NCBI GenBank assembly: GCA_018065895.1
Contig: JAGHSK010000027.1
Location: forward strand, 1 to 64,000
DNA: 64,000 nucleotides
Source: Candidatus Cacconaster equi
Lineage (GTDB): Bacteria; Bacteroidota; Bacteroidia; Bacteroidales; UBA932
Direction: 5' to 3'
The position numbers and the translations under genes were made by a program. Positions 1 to 7,931 of this stretch are shown in pieces; position 1 is the first letter of the stretch; each line of letters begins with the position of its first letter. Below the pieces are notes generated by a model that saw only the letters and a program-made list of their open reading frames with translations, was not told the DNA's origin and made no database searches.

Positions 1-199
1 CGACATTGAATTGAAGAAATATCTCATCACCGTTGTGGGCTATCTTGAAACTAACTTCGGGACAGTAAGGATATTCTTTCCAGTTTACGGTATAAGGGAT
101 GTTGGCCTTTGCCTCATCTGACTGGGAGTAGTTCAAGACTTCCTCCATTGCAGCTCCTTTCGGGAGCCTGTTCTTTGCGACTTTCAATGATTTATTCAT
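1..199 (-). CDS. Unknown protein, N-terminal part (cut by window edge)
   Basis: Only the first 66 codons are inside the window. The product starts MNKSLKVAKNRLPKGAAMEE and continues with a stretch rich in aromatic residues (VNWKEYPYCPEVSFKIAHNG), then alternating residues as in a beta-sandwich. There is no signal peptide. The WKEYPYCPEVSFKI segment resembles short Bacteroidetes proteins with a CBM9-like/DOMON-type carbohydrate-binding sandwich, but that is a weak resemblance from memory. It is divergent from ppdK across a 122-base spacer. Confidence 0.5.
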   Translation of the reverse strand, partial: MNKSLKVAKNRLPKGAAMEEVLNYSQSDEAKANIPYTVNWKEYPYCPEVSFKIAHNGDEIFLQFNV

Positions 200-251
200 A
201 ACGATTTACCAATATATTATACGATTGCGGTGTAAAAGTAATAATTTTTTA

Positions 252-259
252 TAACTTTG
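252..259 (+). promoter_or_regulatory. Bacteroidetes -7 box (TAACTTTG) for ppdK
   Basis: Exact match to TAnnTTTG, about 62 bases before the ppdK start codon. It implies a leader of roughly 55 bases. No convincing -33 element was seen. Confidence 0.5.
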
Positions 260-321
260 CGTTTTAGCACTACTACGAAGAAACAAAATCAATAATTATT
301 CAATAAATCCATTCAATTTTT

Positions 322-3045
322 ATGACTAAAAGAGTTTATCGTTTCGGAGGCAAAGAGGCTGAAGGCAACGGCCAGATGCGCAACCTCCTCGGCGGCAAGG
401 GTGCCAACCTTGCAGAGATGTGCCTGCTCGGAATTCCAGTTCCTGCCGGCTTCACAATCACCACTGAATGCTGCACAGAATATTATGCACTCGGTGGAGG
501 TTACACTGACGAATTGAAGAAAGACGTTGCGGAAGCTCTCGCTGCTACCGAAAAAATCATGGGAAAGAAGTTCGGTGACCCGAAGAATCCTCTTCTGGTA
601 AGCTGCCGTTCCGGTGCAAGAAGCTCAATGCCTGGTATGATGGATACCATCCTCAATATCGGCCTCTGCTCAGCCACCATCCCTGGAATGATTGAGAAGA
701 CAAAGAATCCTCGTTTTGTATATGACGCATACCGCCGTCTGATCATGATGTATTCAGACGTGGTTATGGAGAAAGCTGAAGGCATCGAACCGGAAGACGG
801 CAAGGCAATCCGCCAGCAGCTCGACAAGATGATGGAAGACCTCAAAGAGGCGAAAGGATACAAATCTGACACAGAAATCACAGCTGAGGAGCTCAAGGAC
901 CTTGCCGAGCGTTTCAAAGTACGCATCAAGGAGGTTCTCGGAGTTGAATTCCCTGACACTGCTGAGGCTCAGCTCTGGGGTTCAATCGGCGGCGTTTTCA
1001 AATCATGGAACGGAAAACGTGCAATCAAGTACCGTCAGATCGAAGGTATTCCTGATGACTGGGGTACAGCCGTGAACGTACAGTCAATGGTATTCGGAAA
1101 TATGGGTGAAACCTCCGCTACAGGTGTGGCATTCAGCCGCAACCCTGCAAACGGTGACAACAAGTTCTACGGAGAATGGCTCATCAACGCTCAGGGTGAA
1201 GACGTGGTTGCAGGTATCCGCACCCCTAACCCTCTGAACAACGCCACAAAGAGCCCTCAGAACAAGCATCTCGCATCTCTCGAGGATGCCATGCCTGAAG
1301 TTTACAAGGAGCTTGACAATATCCGCACCCTGCTCGAACAGCACTTCAACGACATGCAGGACATCGAGTTCACGATTCAAGAAAGCAAACTCTGGATGCT
1401 CCAGTGCCGTATCGGCAAACGTACCGGCCTTGCAGCCCTGAATATGGCAATGGATATGCTCGAGGAAGGCATGATTGATGAAAAGACAGCCGTAATGCGA
1501 GTAGCTCCTAACCAGCTTGATGAAATCCTCCACCCTATCCTCGACCCTGCAGCCGAGAAGAACGCAAAGGTCATCGCTCACGGTCTGCCTGCATCTCCGG
1601 GCGGTGCGGTAGGTACTATCGTATTCACCAACGCCGATGCCGTCAAAGCAGCCGCCGCAAAGAAGAAAGTCATTCTCGTCCGCGAGGAGACCTCTCCTGA
1701 AGACGTTGAAGGTATGCGCGCAGCTGCCGGTATCCTCACCCAGAAGGGAGGTATGACATCACACGCCGCACTCGTGGCACGCGGATGGGGCAAATGCTGT
1801 ATCGTAGGTTGCGAAGATATGAAGATCAACCTCGAGAAGAAGGAAGTTTCCTTCAAGGGATGCGACCAGGTATTCCACGAGGGTGACGTATTCTCACTCA
1901 ACGCAGCCAAAGGTGCCGTATATGCAACGGCTCTCGATACAATGGATGCTTCCGACAACCCTCGTTTCGTGAAGTTCATGGCTATCGCCGACAAATTCCG
2001 CAAACTCGGCGTTCTGACCAACGCCGACACTCCTGAGGACACTGAACGCGCATTGAGCTTCGGTGCAGAAGGCATCGGATTGTTCCGTATCGAGCATATG
2101 TTCTACGGAAAGAATTCAGAGACTCCTCTGAGCAAGCTCCGCAAGATGATTCTGTCGAAGACAGATGAAGAGCGCAGAAATGCCCTCAACGAGCTCGAAC
2201 CATTTATGAAAGCTGCTGTAAAGGGTACTATGAAGGTTATGAACGGCAAGCCTGTGACTTTCCGTCTTCTCGACCCACCTTTGCATGAATTCGTTCCTCA
2301 GACTCACGACAAGAAGGAAGAACTTGCAAACGAACTCCATATCAGCGAGGCTGATATCGACAAGAGAGGTGAAGCCCTCCACGAGGTCAACCCTATGATG
2401 GGTCACCGCGGAGTCCGTCTGCACGTCACATATCCTATGATTGCCGAGACTCAGTACCGCGCAATCTTCACTGCAGCCATCGAATTGAAGAAGGAAGGTT
2501 TCGACCCGCATCCTGAAATCATGATTCCTGTAACCATTTCAGAACGTGAGCTCCGCTTCCAGAAAGCCATCTGTGAGAAGATCCGCGCAGAGATTGAAGC
2601 CAACCTCAACGAACATATCGACTACAAGTTCGGTACAATGATCGAGATTCCTCGCGCAGCCATCACCTCTGACCGTATGGCCCGCACAGCCGAGTTCTTC
2701 TCATATGGTACCAACGACTTGACTCAGATGACATTCGGCTTCAGCCGCGATGACGTCAGCACATTCATGGGTGACTACCTCGGCAACAAGATTCTCGACC
2801 ACGACCCGTTCAAGGTTCTTGATCCTAAGTCTGTCGGCAAACTCGTCGAATACTCAGTCAAGATCGGCCGCAACACCCGCCCTGACCTCAAGTGCGGCAT
2901 CTGCGGCGAGCATGGTGGTGAGCCTTCATCAGTAAAGCTCTGCCACAAGATCGGACTCAACTATGTATCCTGCTCTCCATTCCGTGTTCCAATCGCACGC
3001 CTTGCTGCAGCACAGGCTGCCATCGAGGAAGAAATGGCAAAATAG
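322..3045 (+). CDS. ppdK: Pyruvate, phosphate dikinase
   Basis: Interconverts pyruvate + ATP + phosphate and PEP + AMP + pyrophosphate in the cytoplasm, a reversible step at the PEP/pyruvate node common in anaerobes. The 907-residue length fits the family (about 870-910). The N-terminal half is the ATP-binding part (GGKGANLAEM near residue 25, SCRSGARSSMPGMMDT near 95). The swivelling phosphohistidine domain carries GGMTSHAALVARGWGK with the catalytic His at about residue 481. The C-terminal TIM barrel has GLFRIEHMF and the catalytic CGICGEHGGEP near residue 860. It is a single gene with its own promoter, followed by a hairpin and a DUF368 gene on the same strand. Codon use is that of a highly expressed gene (few rare Arg or Ile codons). 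The identification is close to certain. Confidence 0.97.
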   Translation: MTKRVYRFGGKEAEGNGQMRNLLGGKGANLAEMCLLGIPVPAGFTITTECCTEYYALGGGYTDELKKDVAEALAATEKIMGKKFGDPKNPLLVSCRSGARSSMPGMMDTILNIGLCSATIPGMIEKTKNPRFVYDAYRRLIMMYSDVVMEKAEGIEPEDGKAIRQQLDKMMEDLKEAKGYKSDTEITAEELKDLAERFKVRIKEVLGVEFPDTAEAQLWGSIGGVFKSWNGKRAIKYRQIEGIPDDWGTAVNVQSMVFGNMGETSATGVAFSRNPANGDNKFYGEWLINAQGEDVVAGIRTPNPLNNATKSPQNKHLASLEDAMPEVYKELDNIRTLLEQHFNDMQDIEFTIQESKLWMLQCRIGKRTGLAALNMAMDMLEEGMIDEKTAVMRVAPNQLDEILHPILDPAAEKNAKVIAHGLPASPGGAVGTIVFTNADAVKAAAAKKKVILVREETSPEDVEGMRAAAGILTQKGGMTSHAALVARGWGKCCIVGCEDMKINLEKKEVSFKGCDQVFHEGDVFSLNAAKGAVYATALDTMDASDNPRFVKFMAIADKFRKLGVLTNADTPEDTERALSFGAEGIGLFRIEHMFYGKNSETPLSKLRKMILSKTDEERRNALNELEPFMKAAVKGTMKVMNGKPVTFRLLDPPLHEFVPQTHDKKEELANELHISEADIDKRGEALHEVNPMMGHRGVRLHVTYPMIAETQYRAIFTAAIELKKEGFDPHPEIMIPVTISERELRFQKAICEKIRAEIEANLNEHIDYKFGTMIEIPRAAITSDRMARTAEFFSYGTNDLTQMTFGFSRDDVSTFMGDYLGNKILDHDPFKVLDPKSVGKLVEYSVKIGRNTRPDLKCGICGEHGGEPSSVKLCHKIGLNYVSCSPFRVPIARLAAAQAAIEEEMAK

Positions 3046-3069
3046 GACACATCTGAATTATTGAATATT

Positions 3070-3101
3070 TGTCGCCTCCCGGATATTTCCGAGGGGCGAC
3101 A
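3070..3101 (+). other. Intergenic hairpin between ppdK and the DUF368 gene
   Basis: TGTCGCC (3070-3076) can pair with GGCGACA (3095-3101), and CGG (3080-3082) with CCG (3089-3091) inside it. There is no run of T after it, so it is not a standard intrinsic terminator. It may stabilise the ppdK mRNA end, or attenuate or mask translation of the downstream gene. Confidence 0.5.
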
Positions 3102-3141
3102 ATATGATAGTACAGTGGGATATGCTAAAAAATCCGCCAAT

Positions 3142-4029
3142 ATGTTCAAAAAAATAATTCTGGCACTCAAAGGTTTCTTCATGGGAGCCGCGAACGTTGT
3201 CCCCGGAGTATCCGGTGGGACGGTCGCTCTGATTACGGGGATTTACCAGGAGATAATTGAGGCTCTGAACAGCCTTATGGAGAAAGAGACCTGGAAAGCG
3301 CTTTTTCACGGACAGTGGAAAGATTTCTGGAAGGCCATCCACGGAGATTTTCTCCTGTGGCTCGGCATCGGCATAATTGCCAGCATCTTCTCTCTCGCGA
3401 AGCTGATGACCTATGTTCTGGCCAACCACCCCATACAGACCTGGGCATTCTTTTTCGGGCTGATCATAGCATCTTCCATCATCATGTTCAGAGGAATCAA
3501 GGGATGGGGATGGAAAGAGGTTCTCTTCACTTTGGCAGGCATACTTCTCGGAATAGTCGTATGTACGCTCTCGCCGACTGAAACTCCTGACGGGTACTGG
3601 TTCATCTTTCTCTGCGGTGCAGTTGCAATCTGCACTATGATTCTTCCCGGCATTTCCGGCAGTTTCATTCTCGTGATTCTGAGCAAATATGATTATGTGA
3701 TGAATGCAATCGCCTCTTTGGACATTCCTGTCCTTGCCGTATTCGGCGCAGGATGCATCGTGGGCATTCTGGCATTCTCCAAGTTTCTGCACTGGCTTCT
3801 CGGAAAATACGAAAAGCAGACTATGCTCATACTGCTTGGATTCGTTATCGGATCACTGGTGAAGGTATGGCCGTGGGCAAACAAGGAGGCAATTTCCGTT
3901 TCTCAGGGCAACCCCGAGACAATCGACCCGATGATAGGTGCCGCAATATTATGGTGTGTGATCGGCATCGCCGTAGTGGCCATAATTGAGATATTGGGAA
4001 ATAAAGTTGCGGCAAAAGAAAATATTTAA
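3142..4029 (+). CDS. DUF368 family polytopic membrane protein
   Basis: A 295-residue integral membrane protein of the DUF368 family. The hallmark motif GAANVVPGVSGGTVALITGIY lies near residues 14-34, and a second, related half has CTMILPGISGSFILVILSKYDY near residue 170, so the fold looks like an inverted repeat. About eight to nine hydrophobic segments are visible. Some family members are reported to act in undecaprenyl phosphate or polyprenyl lipid flipping; that is family knowledge, and the substrate here is not shown by the sequence. I chose ATG 3142 (MFKKIILALKGFFMG). The open frame extends upstream to a TTG at 3061, but that stretch runs through the hairpin and reads as non-protein. The next feature downstream is tRNA-Arg. 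Confidence 0.88.
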   Translation: MFKKIILALKGFFMGAANVVPGVSGGTVALITGIYQEIIEALNSLMEKETWKALFHGQWKDFWKAIHGDFLLWLGIGIIASIFSLAKLMTYVLANHPIQTWAFFFGLIIASSIIMFRGIKGWGWKEVLFTLAGILLGIVVCTLSPTETPDGYWFIFLCGAVAICTMILPGISGSFILVILSKYDYVMNAIASLDIPVLAVFGAGCIVGILAFSKFLHWLLGKYEKQTMLILLGFVIGSLVKVWPWANKEAISVSQGNPETIDPMIGAAILWCVIGIAVVAIIEILGNKVAAKENI

Positions 4030-4037
4030 TACATTTG
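4030..4037 (+). promoter_or_regulatory. -7 box (TACATTTG) for tRNA-Arg
   Basis: TAnnTTTG match that begins directly after the stop codon of the DUF368 gene (4027-4029) and lies about 23 bases before the mature tRNA 5' end. The tRNA probably has its own promoter. Confidence 0.5.
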
Positions 4038-4059
4038 CAACCTCATAAATCGAGGGATT

Positions 4060-4133
4060 GGTTCGATAGCTCAACTGGATAGAGCATCAGATTTCTAATC
4101 TGACGGTTCAGGGTTCGAGTCCCTGTCGAATCA
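4060..4133 (+). tRNA. tRNA-Arg (anticodon UCU)
   Basis: A 74-base cloverleaf. The acceptor stem is GGTTCGA/TCGAATC with one G-U pair. The anticodon stem TCAGA/TCTGA encloses loop TTTCTAA (anticodon TCT). The T arm is GGG TTCGAGT CCC-like. CCA is not encoded. The last three bases (4131-4133, TCA) are at the same time the TGA stop codon of fthC on the opposite strand. Confidence 0.95.
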
Positions 4134-4673
4134 CAGATCAGCACCTATTTGGCGGGACGGCGTAATCACCGCGTTCAGCGGGACGTCCCACGGATCGACC
4201 GGAATTCTTTCGAAAAGCTGGCAGTCATATCCGACACCGGCAGTGAAACATTTCAGAAGAGGCAGAGTCCTGTCATAAAATCCCTTGCCACGGCCCATAC
4301 GGTTGCAATTGACATCAAATGCCACTCCGGGAACAATGGCAAAGTCAATTTCATCGGGAGCCACCGTCAGAGCATCGACGGATGGCTCAAGAATGCCCTT
4401 GTATCCACTCACAAGACATTCCTTTCCGGAGAACTCCTTCAGGACAAGATTCTCCCCCACTACAAGCGGCAGTACTATCCGCTTTGATCCGGACCATTTG
4501 AGGATGAATTCTTCTGTGGGGACTTCGTCCGGCATCGACCAGAAGGTCAGAACAGTGCGGGCAGAAACGAACTGGGGAAGCTTCTCCACTTGCCTCCACA
4601 ATTCGTCAACGGCACGATTCTCAATGAGCGAGACCTCTTTCAGGACACTGCTTCTGAACCCCTTCTTGTCCAT
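4131..4673 (-). CDS. fthC: 5-formyltetrahydrofolate cyclo-ligase
   Basis: Converts 5-formyl-THF to 5,10-methenyl-THF using ATP, recycling folate in the cytoplasm. The 180-residue length fits the family. Recognisable parts are the N-terminal SVLKEVSLIENRAVDELWRQ helix, TVLTFWSMPDEVPTEEFI, and the C-terminal signature VPGVAFDVNCNRMGRGKGFYDR with the GRGKGFYDR loop intact. It follows the DUF3467 gene with a 10-base gap, so the two are probably co-transcribed. Its stop codon overlaps the tRNA-Arg 3' end. The older symbol for the family is ygfA/fau. Confidence 0.93.
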   Translation of the reverse strand: MDKKGFRSSVLKEVSLIENRAVDELWRQVEKLPQFVSARTVLTFWSMPDEVPTEEFILKWSGSKRIVLPLVVGENLVLKEFSGKECLVSGYKGILEPSVDALTVAPDEIDFAIVPGVAFDVNCNRMGRGKGFYDRTLPLLKCFTAGVGYDCQLFERIPVDPWDVPLNAVITPSRQIGADL

Positions 4674-4683
4674 CTTGACATAT

Positions 4684-4983
4684 TTATGCCTGGGCAGGAT
4701 TTGATACCGGAGGAATAATTGGAGCAGCCGGTTCCGGAAGCTTTATTTCACCGAACTGGCTCTCAAATTTCTGCATATTGTCAGTAAGAGCGGCGAGCAG
4801 TCTCTTGGCGTTTTCAGGAGTCATGATGATGCGGCTGTTTACCTGCGCCTTGGGAATTCCAGGCATATGCTGTACGAAATCTATGATGAATTCGCTCGAA
4901 GAATGAGTGATGATTGCGAGATTGGAGTAGTGGCCCATAGCGGCATCCGGACGGATTTCTATATCCAATTTATTCTGATTCAT
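4684..4983 (-). CDS. DUF3467 family small protein
   Basis: A 99-residue soluble protein with IEIRPDAAMGHYSNLAIITH, then FIIDFVQHMPG and AQVNSRIIMTPENAKRLLAAL, which is the DUF3467 signature. The tail is Pro/Ala-rich (PEPAAPIIPPVSNPAQA) and probably disordered. Family function is unknown to me; the layout (SNLAIITHS...EFIIDF...VxSRIIMTPEHAK) is strongly conserved among Bacteroidetes. It heads a two-gene unit with fthC and has its own -7 box. Confidence 0.85.
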   Translation of the reverse strand: MNQNKLDIEIRPDAAMGHYSNLAIITHSSSEFIIDFVQHMPGIPKAQVNSRIIMTPENAKRLLAALTDNMQKFESQFGEIKLPEPAAPIIPPVSNPAQA

Positions 4984-5021
4984 AACGTTACGTTGTTTTA
5001 CCCTCTATTTTTATATGTTTA

Positions 5022-5029
5022 CAAAGTTA
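5022..5029 (-). promoter_or_regulatory. -7 box for the DUF3467-fthC unit
   Basis: Reads TAACTTTG on the minus strand, about 40 bases before the start codon at 4983. Confidence 0.5.
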
Positions 5030-5051
5030 CAATTAATTTGATAAATAGCGT

Positions 5052-5059
5052 TATCTTTG
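5052..5059 (+). promoter_or_regulatory. -7 box (TATCTTTG) directly before the MATE gene
   Basis: Exact TAnnTTTG match ending only six bases before ATG 5066. A start site the usual 4-7 bases downstream would give a leader of about 0-3 bases. Confidence 0.55.
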
Positions 5060-5065
5060 CAGCCG

Positions 5066-6469
5066 ATGAAGGATCTCAACAGGGACAAGATAGATTTCGG
5101 TAGCGGAGACATCGCTTCCACCTTTACAAGCATTTTGGGTCCGACTCTGCTCGGACTCACTTTCAGTGCCGTATTTCTGCTGACCGACGGGATTTTCGTG
5201 GGTAACGGCATAGGCAGTGACGGACTTGCCGCAGTCAACATAGTCTCCCCTATCTTCACTTTGGAGACAGGAATAGGAATGATGTTCGCCATCGGTGCAT
5301 CAGTAGCAGCCGCAATCCACCTGGCAAGGAATAACGTCAAGGCGGCACGCATAGTCGTAACCCAGGCATATCTGTCAGTTCTTCTGTTGGGGGCACTTCT
5401 GGCAACGACACTTTACCTGTTCCCGGAACCCATACTGAAACTTCTCGGCGCCAACGAGGCGCTTATGGCGCAATGCCGCGAATATTACCTGTGGTTCGCT
5501 CCTTGCGGACTATTCGTAATGATGCAGCTGGTAGCCCAATTCATCATACGTCTTGACGGTAGTCCGAAATTCGCCAGCCTCGTGGAGATTATTCCGGCCT
5601 GCTTCAACTTGTTCCTTGACTGGCTTTTCATTTTCCCCTGCCAGTTGGGTCTGAAGGGAGCGGCTCTCGCTACAAGTATCGGCAGTTTCACCGGTGTCCT
5701 TATGGCATTGTGGTACACGATTTTCAAGAGACAAACACTGTCGCTCTACAAATTGAAGCGCTCTATGACAAGCCTGCTGCTCTCACTGCGCAACATCTGG
5801 CATATGATGAAGATCGGTTTTTCCGGATTCCTGAGCGAATTTTCAATGTCAGTACTCACTTTGGCAGGCAACTACGCATTTATGCGGATGTTGGGTGAGG
5901 ACGGAGTGGCGGCATTCTGCATAGCGTGCTACATTGCCCCTGTGGTCTATATGGTTTGCGCCGCCATCGCGCAGTCGGCGCAGCCGATAATCAGTTTCAA
6001 TTATGGGAAGGGAGACTGGCAGAGGGTAAGGAAGACACTACGCATATCAATGTACTGTGCAATCGCATTCGGTCTCGTGATGAGCCTCGCCCTTGGATTC
6101 TTCGCAAAGGATGTACTGACCATCTTCCTGGAAAGAGGAGGCAATGCATACAACCTCTGTGCAAAGGGATTCCCGTTGTATGCGGTGAGTTTGTTTTTCC
6201 TCGGAATAAACGTCAATGCAATCGGATATTATCAAAGCATTGAGCAGACCTTGAAATCCACTGTTTTCACGCTGATGCGGGGAATCGCATTTCCGGTAGC
6301 CGCATTCATCGTTCTCCCGCGGATTATCGGGGAGATGGGATTATGGGCTGCTATTCCGGTATCGGAATCGCTTACCGCACTGATTATCCTCATTTCTTCA
6401 AAATTGTTTCCGGCGAAATCTTCCGGACAAACTCAAGCTGAGGTGAAGAGTGCATCTGAGCAGGAGTGA
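5066..6469 (+). CDS. MATE family multidrug/Na+ exporter
   Basis: A 467-residue inner-membrane exporter with about 12 hydrophobic segments in two related halves. It has the MATE features ASTFTSILGPTLLGLTFSAVF near the N-terminus, GIGSDGLAAVNIVSPIFTLE, and the second-half AQSAQPIISFNYGKGDWQRV, the usual NYG(A/K)G(D/E) motif. It belongs to the DinF/VmrA-like branch judging by MMFAIGASVAAAIHLARNN. Substrates cannot be read from the sequence. I chose ATG 5066; a TTG three codons earlier overlaps the promoter box. Its 3' end overlaps the 3' end of the convergent MenA-YiiX gene by 80 bases (6390-6469). Confidence 0.9.
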   Translation: MKDLNRDKIDFGSGDIASTFTSILGPTLLGLTFSAVFLLTDGIFVGNGIGSDGLAAVNIVSPIFTLETGIGMMFAIGASVAAAIHLARNNVKAARIVVTQAYLSVLLLGALLATTLYLFPEPILKLLGANEALMAQCREYYLWFAPCGLFVMMQLVAQFIIRLDGSPKFASLVEIIPACFNLFLDWLFIFPCQLGLKGAALATSIGSFTGVLMALWYTIFKRQTLSLYKLKRSMTSLLLSLRNIWHMMKIGFSGFLSEFSMSVLTLAGNYAFMRMLGEDGVAAFCIACYIAPVVYMVCAAIAQSAQPIISFNYGKGDWQRVRKTLRISMYCAIAFGLVMSLALGFFAKDVLTIFLERGGNAYNLCAKGFPLYAVSLFFLGINVNAIGYYQSIEQTLKSTVFTLMRGIAFPVAAFIVLPRIIGEMGLWAAIPVSESLTALIILISSKLFPAKSSGQTQAEVKSASEQE

Positions 6470-7892
6470 TTCCCACCATACCCTGCGGAACCTCTGTGCC
6501 GAGTTTTCCAAAAATTTTCACCCAATAGCCATAGAATTCTCCTCTGCCGTTCGTGAAATCAAGGGTATCCTGGATGAACAGGTGCTCCCCATCCCTGATG
6601 AATGAGTCATATACAAGTTCAGTACAATAATGACTTCCCTTGTTCCGGGAGAATGAGACGTTATATGTCTCCCCTATGAAGCCTTTCGCATTTTTGAGGA
6701 ATCCGCTCACCCCGGATGTATCTCTCAGGCGGAGCACCTCAAACTTCGGGAAAGTGCCGTCATGCCTTCGGAAATTCAAAAGGAAGGTATCTATGGGATA
6801 TCGGTCGACTCCGCGCTTTATGGTGGCATCCACAATAAAGGTGCGTATTGCATCGGCCTCAACCATTGCGGTATGAATCAGAATGGTATCCTCCGGAAAA
6901 GTATAATCGGGAAGGCTCACGAAAATCAGATCGCCTGTCTGAAGATCCTTTTCCTGTTCCGTTACGGCAACAGGGGTCACGTCAGCTGGAGAGTTGCAGA
7001 CAGTACCTGCGGCAAAAAGTATCGACGTGACAAAAGTGGTCATCACGAGCATGGGCAGCATCGGGTCGAGCGCTCTCTCCTCCCTTGTCCACACACCCCT
7101 GAGGTGAAGCACATACAACGGAAGAGTGATGAAATATCCCCAATGAGCCCATTCAGAAGCAGTGAGCAGGGAATATACGGTCATAAGTGCCCATCCCAGA
7201 GCGATCAGAACCGTCTGATATACGCGTGATCTTCTCAATCCAAGCCTGAGAGCCACAGTCGTCCTTGTGGCAGCGTCAGTCTTCATGTCGCGGATATTGT
7301 TGACGTTGAGCACACCTATGCTCCAGCAGCCGAATGCTGCAGAAGGAAGAAGCCACAAAAGGCGTATAGTATGCGAGCAGATGTACCCCGCCCCAAGTAC
7401 GGCGACGAGACCGAAAAAGATAAATACGAAGATATCACCCAGTCCTCTGTATCCGTAAGGATTCTTTCCAAGTGTATAGGACATCGCAGCCCAGATGGCT
7501 GATATGCCCAGAAGAAGGCAGCATACCGGTTCAATGGCGAGCAGGGTTCCGAAGCTGCAGAAAATCATTGCCGTTCCGCATACGCAGCACAATCCCGCTA
7601 CAACCACGATGAGCCTTTTCATCTGCGGGACAGTCATCTCTCCGTCCTGAATGGAATAATGGATCCCCTGACGGTCTGACGTGTCAGTGCCGTGGAGAGT
7701 ATCTCCAAGCTCATTTGACAGATTGGACAATATCTGAAGGAATGCTGTGGTCAGCACCAGTGCTGCAACCACCGGGATCTTGACCTCGCAGAGGGAAGAA
7801 GCAAGCGCGACTCCCACGATTACTCCCGCAAGCGAAAGAGGCAGCGTACGGAGGCGCATTGATTTGATTATCGAGTGAAATCTATTTCCCAT
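6390..7892 (-). CDS. MenA-like UbiA prenyltransferase fused to YiiX-like cysteine hydrolase
   Basis: A 500-residue two-domain protein. Residues 1-290 are a UbiA-superfamily prenyltransferase of the MenA type (1,4-dihydroxy-2-naphthoate polyprenyltransferase, menaquinone synthesis), with about nine membrane segments and both Asp motifs intact: NELGDTLHGTDTSD near residue 60 and NNIRDMKTDAATRT near 198. After a short linker, residues 312-480 look like a permuted papain/NlpC-P60-like domain of the YiiX/DUF830 type: LQTGDLIFVS, a candidate His in LIHTAMV, and a candidate Cys in HYCTELVYDSF. MenA is normally about 290-310 residues, so the second domain is an addition. The frame is uninterrupted, with no sign of an internal start. 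It ends a minus-strand run behind a coiled-coil lipoprotein gene. Either half could work alone, and the joint role is unknown. Confidence 0.85.
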   Translation of the reverse strand: MGNRFHSIIKSMRLRTLPLSLAGVIVGVALASSLCEVKIPVVAALVLTTAFLQILSNLSNELGDTLHGTDTSDRQGIHYSIQDGEMTVPQMKRLIVVVAGLCCVCGTAMIFCSFGTLLAIEPVCCLLLGISAIWAAMSYTLGKNPYGYRGLGDIFVFIFFGLVAVLGAGYICSHTIRLLWLLPSAAFGCWSIGVLNVNNIRDMKTDAATRTTVALRLGLRRSRVYQTVLIALGWALMTVYSLLTASEWAHWGYFITLPLYVLHLRGVWTREERALDPMLPMLVMTTFVTSILFAAGTVCNSPADVTPVAVTEQEKDLQTGDLIFVSLPDYTFPEDTILIHTAMVEADAIRTFIVDATIKRGVDRYPIDTFLLNFRRHDGTFPKFEVLRLRDTSGVSGFLKNAKGFIGETYNVSFSRNKGSHYCTELVYDSFIRDGEHLFIQDTLDFTNGRGEFYGYWVKIFGKLGTEVPQGMVGITPAQMHSSPQLEFVRKISPETILKK

Positions 7893-7931
7893 CTGACTGG
7901 CTATTTGAGGATGCTGTACGCATACCTTGCC

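Noticed and set aside
3061-3141. TTG start for the DUF368 gene
   Set aside because: The added 27 codons run through the hairpin region and have no family similarity; ATG 3142 gives the canonical N-terminus.
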